Shown in pieces: positions 33,105 through 36,691 of a stretch of DNA of 36,691 nucleotides. The notes beneath the pieces were generated by a model that was given only the letters and a program-made list of their open reading frames with translations, was not told where the DNA came from and ran no database searches. Both the position numbers and the translations under genes were made by a program. How positions within the stretch are numbered: position 1 is the first letter of the stretch; the number at the start of each line of letters is the position of its first letter. Source of the DNA: Burkholderiaceae bacterium. GTDB taxonomy: Bacteria > Pseudomonadota > Gammaproteobacteria > Burkholderiales > Burkholderiaceae_D. The stretch lies in NCBI GenBank assembly GCA_019751755.1, contig JAIENA010000322.1, forward strand, positions 1 to 36,691, written 5' to 3'.

Positions 33105-34262
33105 CTACAGGCTCAGTTGCAGCGCCGCGCGGCTGGCGTCGGCATCGATGTCGCGCTGCTCGCCCAGCTTGACCATGCGCTGCTCGACCAGCCGCGCCAC
33201 CACGGCGTCGATCGCCTCCTGGCCCAGGCCATAGCCGGACAGGCGGGTGGCCACGCCCATCTGCTCGAAGAAAGCACGGGTGCGCTCGATGGCGGCGGCG
33301 ATGCGTTCTGCCTCGCTGCCCTCGGTGATCTGCCACACGCGCGCCGCGTATTGCAACAGCTTGGCGCGCTTGGCGTCCTGCCGCACGGTGAGGATGCCGG
33401 GCAGTACCACCGCCAGCGTTTGCGCATGGTCGAGTCCATACAGGGCCGTCAATTCATGGCCGATCATGTGGGTCGACCAGTCTTGCGGCACGCCCACGCC
33501 AATAATGCCGTTCAGCGCCATCGTCGCGCACCACATGATGTTGGCGCGCACCGCCAGGTTGTCCGGTTCGGCCAGCGTGCGCGGACCCTGTTCAATCAGG
33601 GTTTGCAGGATGCCCTCGGCCCAGCGGTCCTGCAGCGGCGCATCAACCGGATAGGTCATGTACTGTTCCATCGTGTGCACGAAGGCGTCGACCACGCCGT
33701 TGCCGACCTGGCGCAGCGGCAAGGTGAAGGTTTTCGACGGGTCCAGCACGGAGAATTTCGGGAACACGGCGCGGTGCATAAAGGCGCGCTTTTGCTGCGT
33801 GCTGGCGCGCGTGACGACGCTGGCCGCATTCATTTCGGAGCCGGTGGCCGGCAAGGTCAGCACGGCGCCGAACGGCATGGCGGCGTGGATGGTCTTGCCG
33901 CCTTTTTCCAGGATCAGCCACGGATCGCCGTCATGCAGCGCCGCCGCCGCGACAAACTTGGTGCCGTCGATGACGGACCCGCCGCCCACCGCCAGCAGGA
34001 AATCAATCTGTTCCGCCTTGACGATCTCGACCGCCTTCATCAAGGTTTCAAAATGCGGGTTGGGCTCGATGCCGGCAAATTCGATGACGGTGTGACCGGA
34101 CAGCGCGGCCTTGACTTCATCATAGACGCCGTTGCGCTTGATGCTGCCGCCGCCATACAGCATCAGCACGCGCGCGCCGGCCGGCACCAGCGGCGTGATG
34201 GCCGCGATCTGGCCCGCGCCAAACAGGATCTGGGTCGGATTATAGAAATCAAAATTGAACAA
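33105..34262 (-). CDS. yqhD: Iron-type NADPH-dependent alcohol/aldehyde dehydrogenase (YqhD-like)
   Basis: The 385-residue cytosolic enzyme reduces short-chain and lipid-peroxidation aldehydes with NADPH. Nucleotide-binding motifs are YGGGS (36-40) and VGGGSVID (92-99). Metal ligands Asp192, His196 (DAFVHTMEQY), His265 and His279 match YqhD with an offset of two. Helix pattern and length match the family. The start is TTG at 34262, with GGGAG six bases upstream and no ATG that keeps the N-terminal FNFDFYNPTQILFG block. No YqhC-type regulator is next to it. Metal identity (Fe or Zn) cannot be told from sequence. Confidence 0.9.
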   Translation of the reverse strand: MFNFDFYNPTQILFGAGQIAAITPLVPAGARVLMLYGGGSIKRNGVYDEVKAALSGHTVIEFAGIEPNPHFETLMKAVEIVKAEQIDFLLAVGGGSVIDGTKFVAAAALHDGDPWLILEKGGKTIHAAMPFGAVLTLPATGSEMNAASVVTRASTQQKRAFMHRAVFPKFSVLDPSKTFTLPLRQVGNGVVDAFVHTMEQYMTYPVDAPLQDRWAEGILQTLIEQGPRTLAEPDNLAVRANIMWCATMALNGIIGVGVPQDWSTHMIGHELTALYGLDHAQTLAVVLPGILTVRQDAKRAKLLQYAARVWQITEGSEAERIAAAIERTRAFFEQMGVATRLSGYGLGQEAIDAVVARLVEQRMVKLGEQRDIDADASRAALQLSL

Positions 34263-34334
34263 GGCTGGCTCCCGGTTGTATCACGTTGAAGGCAGCCATT
34301 ATCGCGCAGGCGGGGAAAATGTGCGCGCTACCAG

Positions 34335-34673
34335 TTATTCCGCCAGCGACACCACGTTCATCGGATGCACTTTGTGCACCACGCAGGCGTCGAGCTGCGC
34401 CGCCAGCGCATGCACGAAGGTAACGGTCTCGCCGTCGATGCCGGGGATGTACAGGTGGCGCGCCGTCCATTGCAGCGGCACCGCCTGGCCTGAACTGTGG
34501 CCCAGCCAGATCACCACATTGGCGCCATCGAGTTCGACGTCGCCGACCGTGATGTGGCAATCCAGACTGAGGTCGGGCAACTGGAAGTCATGTTGCCGCC
34601 GCACCAGGGCATTCCACTGGGCCAGCGTCACGGGCGGCGTGCGCACGATATACAGGTCGTCAAAATAGGGCAT
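34335..34673 (-). CDS. Hypothetical protein
   Basis: The 112-residue protein has no signal peptide or membrane segment. It contains HITVGDVELDGANVVIWLG in the middle and a predominantly beta pattern, with Trp, Tyr and His residues. I do not recognise the family. It precedes the dehydrogenase on the same strand with a 72-base gap. The ribosome binding site is weak (GGCGA). The coding pattern and uniform codon use support a real gene. Confidence 0.55.
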   Translation of the reverse strand: MPYFDDLYIVRTPPVTLAQWNALVRRQHDFQLPDLSLDCHITVGDVELDGANVVIWLGHSSGQAVPLQWTARHLYIPGIDGETVTFVHALAAQLDACVVHKVHPMNVVSLAE

Positions 34674-34684
34674 ATCGCCATGAT

Positions 34685-34732
34685 AGCCCGTTATGTTGCT
34701 CGTTATGTAGCCCGTTATGTTGCTCGTGATGG
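34685..34732. repeat. Four 12-bp tandem repeats
   Basis: Units AGCCCGTTATGT, TGCTCGTTATGT, AGCCCGTTATGT and TGCTCGTGATGG alternate, so the array is also two 24-bp copies with few differences. It lies directly upstream of the hypothetical gene at 34335-34673. No spacers, so it is not a CRISPR. Confidence 0.8.
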
Positions 34733-34821
34733 GCGCACTATGGGCGCGTCACTCAGGGCGGTGCACTCAGGCTTTGGGCGCGCCAGCCCGGCCAGCACGC
34801 GGCCGGCCACCAGCTCATTGT

Positions 34822-34848
34822 CTACCCATTGATAATCCTAAAACGCAT
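34822..34848 (-). pseudogene. Possible stub of a YCII/DGPF-type gene
   Basis: After the VOC stop, AGGAGG (34859-34854) lies five bases before an ATG that opens MRFRIING and then stops. YCII/DGPF proteins often begin MRFMII and often follow VOC genes. The excellent ribosome binding site ahead of an eight-codon frame suggests a decayed gene. The downstream 90 bases show no continuation that I recognise. Confidence 0.35.
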
Positions 34849-34858
34849 GGCATCCTCC

Positions 34859-35071
34859 TTATTGGCCGCAATCGGGGGCTTGTTGCAGCATTTCTTGCTG
34901 CATCTGTTCCGGCGTCAGGTCGCGCTGGTGGGTGGCGATCGACCAGGTGTGGCTGAACGGGTCGGTGACCTGGCCATAGCGGTCGCCCCAGAACATGTCG
35001 GCCGCGCCCTCACACACGAGGTGCGGGGTGACAGTGGAAAAACCGGCGGGTATCGGTGCAACGTGGGTCAT
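34859..35071 (-). pseudogene. VOC (PhnB-like) protein with internal deletion
   Basis: The 70-residue frame joins the start of a PhnB-like VOC protein (residues 1-24: IPAGFSTVTPHLVCEGAA) directly to its end (residues 25-70: DMFWGDRYGQVTDPF, HTWSIATHQRDLTPEQM). Full family members are about 150 residues, so about 70-80 central residues are missing while the frame is kept. The ribosome binding site AGGAGA, the ATG at 35071 and the stop are intact. The join is at about 34999/35000. It cannot form the usual paired beta-alpha-beta metal site, though a small protein may still be made. Confidence 0.8.
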
Positions 35072-35204
35072 GGCACTCTCCTGGAACAGTGGGGGGATTA
35101 CACTTTGGGCGCGTGGTGATAAAGACAAGTTCGGGCACCCATCCTGACACGACGTGCGGGCCAATGCCAGATCGACACGGCAGAAAAAAATATCAGTGGT
35201 TTTC

Positions 35205-35243
35205 TTGCGGCTGATGCATTTAGGTTGTACGATGACATACAAC
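35205..35243 (+). promoter_or_regulatory. Promoter overlapped by palindromic operator
   Basis: TTGCGG (35205-35210), a 17-base spacer and TACGAT (35228-35233) form a sigma-70 promoter. The inverted repeat GTTGTA-N8-TACAAC (35224-35243) covers the -10 element, so a repressor bound there would block it. GntR/FCD repressors of sugar-acid genes use sites of this general form; the regulator is not in the window. Confidence 0.6.
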
Positions 35244-35260
35244 TTAGCAATAGCTGAAGT

Positions 35261-35282
35261 TTCCCCGCTGGAGACCGGGGAA
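35261..35282 (+). other. Leader hairpin before MFS gene
   Basis: TTCCCCG (35261-35267) pairs perfectly with CGGGGAA (35276-35282) around an eight-base loop, within the 5' untranslated region 33 bases before the start codon. There is no T-run; function unknown. Confidence 0.4.
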
Positions 35283-35314
35283 TTCGCCCACCAACACCAT
35301 CAGAGTGAATCACC

Positions 35315-36691
35315 ATGAATTTGAGCGAGCCCCCTGCAAGTCAGCAAGTCGTCGGCAAATACCGCTGGACCATTTGTGCGCTGCTGTTTTTTGCGACCAC
35401 CGTCAATTACCTGGACCGCCAGGTATTGAGCCTGCTGGCGCCCGACCTGTCGAAGGAATTCGGCTGGTCCAATTCCGATTATGCCAACATCACGGCGGTA
35501 TTCCAGTTCGTGTATGCGATTTCGATGCTGTTCGCGGGCCGCGTGGTGGACCGCATGGGCACCAAGCACGCCTACATCCTGGCCATCGTGGTGTGGTCGC
35601 TGGGTGCGGTGATGCACGCGTATTCGGTGCCGATGGGCGAGGGCGTGGCGGCCATGCTGGGCGCCTTCGGGATGGCGGCGGTGCCGGTGTCGATCGCCGG
35701 CTTCATGCTGTCGCGCGCCGTGCTGGCGGTCGGTGAGGCGGGTAATTTCCCGGCCGCCATCAAGGCCACGGCCGAATACTTCCCGAAGAAAGAGCGTTCG
35801 TTTGCCACCGGCATCTTCAATTCCGGCGCCAACGTGGGCGCCATCCTGGCGCCGCTGACGGTACCGTGGATCGCCCTGCACTGGGGCTGGCAATCGGCCT
35901 TTATCGTGATCGGCGTGGTGGGCTTCGTGTGGATGGCTTTCTGGCACGTGATGTTCGATACGCCGGAAAAGAAGCTGGGCGCGGCGGAACTGGCGTATGT
36001 GCGCAGCGATGCGCCGGTGCAGGCCACGCAAGCCACGCCAGGCGCGAAAGTGCCGTGGACCCGTCTGTTCGGCTACCGCCAGACCTGGGCCTTCGTGGCC
36101 GGCAAATTCCTGACCGACGGCGTGTGGTGGTTCTTCCTGTTCTGGTTGCCGAAATACCTGTCGGTGCAATATGGCATGGGCAAGGCCGACATCGTGTTGC
36201 CGCTGGCGGTGCTGTACAGCATGACCATGATCGGCAGTATCGGCGGCGGCTGGTTCCCCGCGTACTTCATGGGCAAGGGCATGGCGCCGTATGATGGCCG
36301 CATGCGCGCCATGCTGGTGATCGCGCTGTTCCCGCTGGTGGTGCTGCTGGCGCAGCCGCTCGGTTACATCAGCTACTGGGTACCGGTGCTGCTGATCGGC
36401 ATCGGCGCCTCGGCGCACCAGGCCTGGTCGGCCAATATCTTCACCACCGTGTCGGACATGTTCCCGCAAAAGACGGTGGCGTCGGTGGTCGGCATCGGCG
36501 GCATGGCCGGCGGCCTGGGTGGCGTGCTGGTGTCGAAGCTGGGCGGTTGGCTGTTTGACTACTACGGCGCACAAAACCAGATCGCCACCGGCTACATGAT
36601 TATGTTCTCGATCTGCGCGGTGGCGTACCTGATCGCCTGGGGCATCATGAAGACGCTGGTGCCGCGCCACAAGGAAATCACCGACCTGTAA
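35315..36691 (+). CDS. MFS transporter, hexuronate (ExuT-like) type
   Basis: The 458-residue inner-membrane protein has about twelve helices and features of the anion:cation symporter branch of MFS: NYLDRQVLSLLAPDLSKEF in helix 1, RMGTKHAYI after helix 2, RAVLAVGEAGNFPAAIKAT in helix 4 and FNSGANVGAILAPL in helix 5. This pattern fits proton-driven import of glucuronate/galacturonate or related sugar acids. The frame is complete, with TAA at the last base of the window. The promoter has an overlapping palindrome, so it is probably inducible. Catabolic genes would be expected beyond the window edge. Confidence 0.9.
   Translation: MNLSEPPASQQVVGKYRWTICALLFFATTVNYLDRQVLSLLAPDLSKEFGWSNSDYANITAVFQFVYAISMLFAGRVVDRMGTKHAYILAIVVWSLGAVMHAYSVPMGEGVAAMLGAFGMAAVPVSIAGFMLSRAVLAVGEAGNFPAAIKATAEYFPKKERSFATGIFNSGANVGAILAPLTVPWIALHWGWQSAFIVIGVVGFVWMAFWHVMFDTPEKKLGAAELAYVRSDAPVQATQATPGAKVPWTRLFGYRQTWAFVAGKFLTDGVWWFFLFWLPKYLSVQYGMGKADIVLPLAVLYSMTMIGSIGGGWFPAYFMGKGMAPYDGRMRAMLVIALFPLVVLLAQPLGYISYWVPVLLIGIGASAHQAWSANIFTTVSDMFPQKTVASVVGIGGMAGGLGGVLVSKLGGWLFDYYGAQNQIATGYMIMFSICAVAYLIAWGIMKTLVPRHKEITDL

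Noticed and set aside
33117-34289. 390-residue open frame on the plus strand
   Set aside because: Antisense to the YqhD-type gene; no recognisable family.
34685-34732. CRISPR array
   Set aside because: The units are contiguous 12-mers without unique spacers, and no cas gene is near.

Overview
The window looks like chromosomal DNA of a high-GC betaproteobacterium. The protein set (CheB/CheR/PAS fusion, PAS-GGDEF-EAL protein, S46 dipeptidyl peptidase, PnuC with a NadR-like kinase, a TonB receptor under a TPP riboswitch, a YqhD-type dehydrogenase) suggests Oxalobacteraceae, i.e. the Massilia/Duganella/Janthinobacterium group. That placement is an inference from protein style, not a search result. 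I see no rRNA, tRNA, CRISPR array, integrase or insertion sequence. Coding is dense, with about 31 intact genes, one gene shortened by an internal deletion and one possible gene stub.

Layout. 1-3.2 kb (minus): ribA, a secreted trypsin-like protease and an FHA/membrane protein, the last two overlapping by ATGA. 3.3-5.1 kb: a pirin (quercetinase type) divergent from a LysR regulator. 5.2-8.3 kb: an HDOD protein overlapping a PAS-PAS-GGDEF-EAL protein whose GGDEF motif is degenerate and whose EAL motifs are intact. 8.3-11.9 kb: a small lipoprotein, a cluster of GTCAC/GTGAC repeats, a glutaredoxin-fold protein with no cysteine, a DUF3820 protein, an MFS exporter and a dGTPase. 12-16.8 kb: a sodium:solute symporter, SppA, a LysR regulator whose 3' end overlaps sppA, and a GNAT acetyltransferase. 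16.9-19.5 kb: a lone FtsX/MacB-type permease behind a near-consensus sigma-54 promoter with an upstream palindrome. 19.5-22.9 kb: an M20 peptidase and an OmpR-type two-component pair.

23.1-28.8 kb: a CheB-CheR-PAS protein, a HisKA_3 kinase without a visible response regulator, and an S46 peptidase of the DPP11-like class. 28.9-33.0 kb: pnuC, a NadR-like kinase and a predicted outer-membrane protein, translationally coupled, convergent with a TonB receptor carrying a TPP riboswitch. This could be a nicotinamide riboside route beside a thiamine receptor, or one thiamine-salvage locus. 33.1-35.1 kb: a YqhD-type dehydrogenase, an unknown small protein, 12-bp tandem repeats, and a decayed VOC locus. 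35.3 kb to the end: a hexuronate-type MFS transporter with a promoter overlapped by a palindromic operator.

The most promising leads are the sigma-54-controlled orphan permease, the TPP-riboswitch/PnuC neighbourhood, the cysteine-free glutaredoxin-like protein, and the in-frame deletion that reduced a VOC protein to a 70-residue product.
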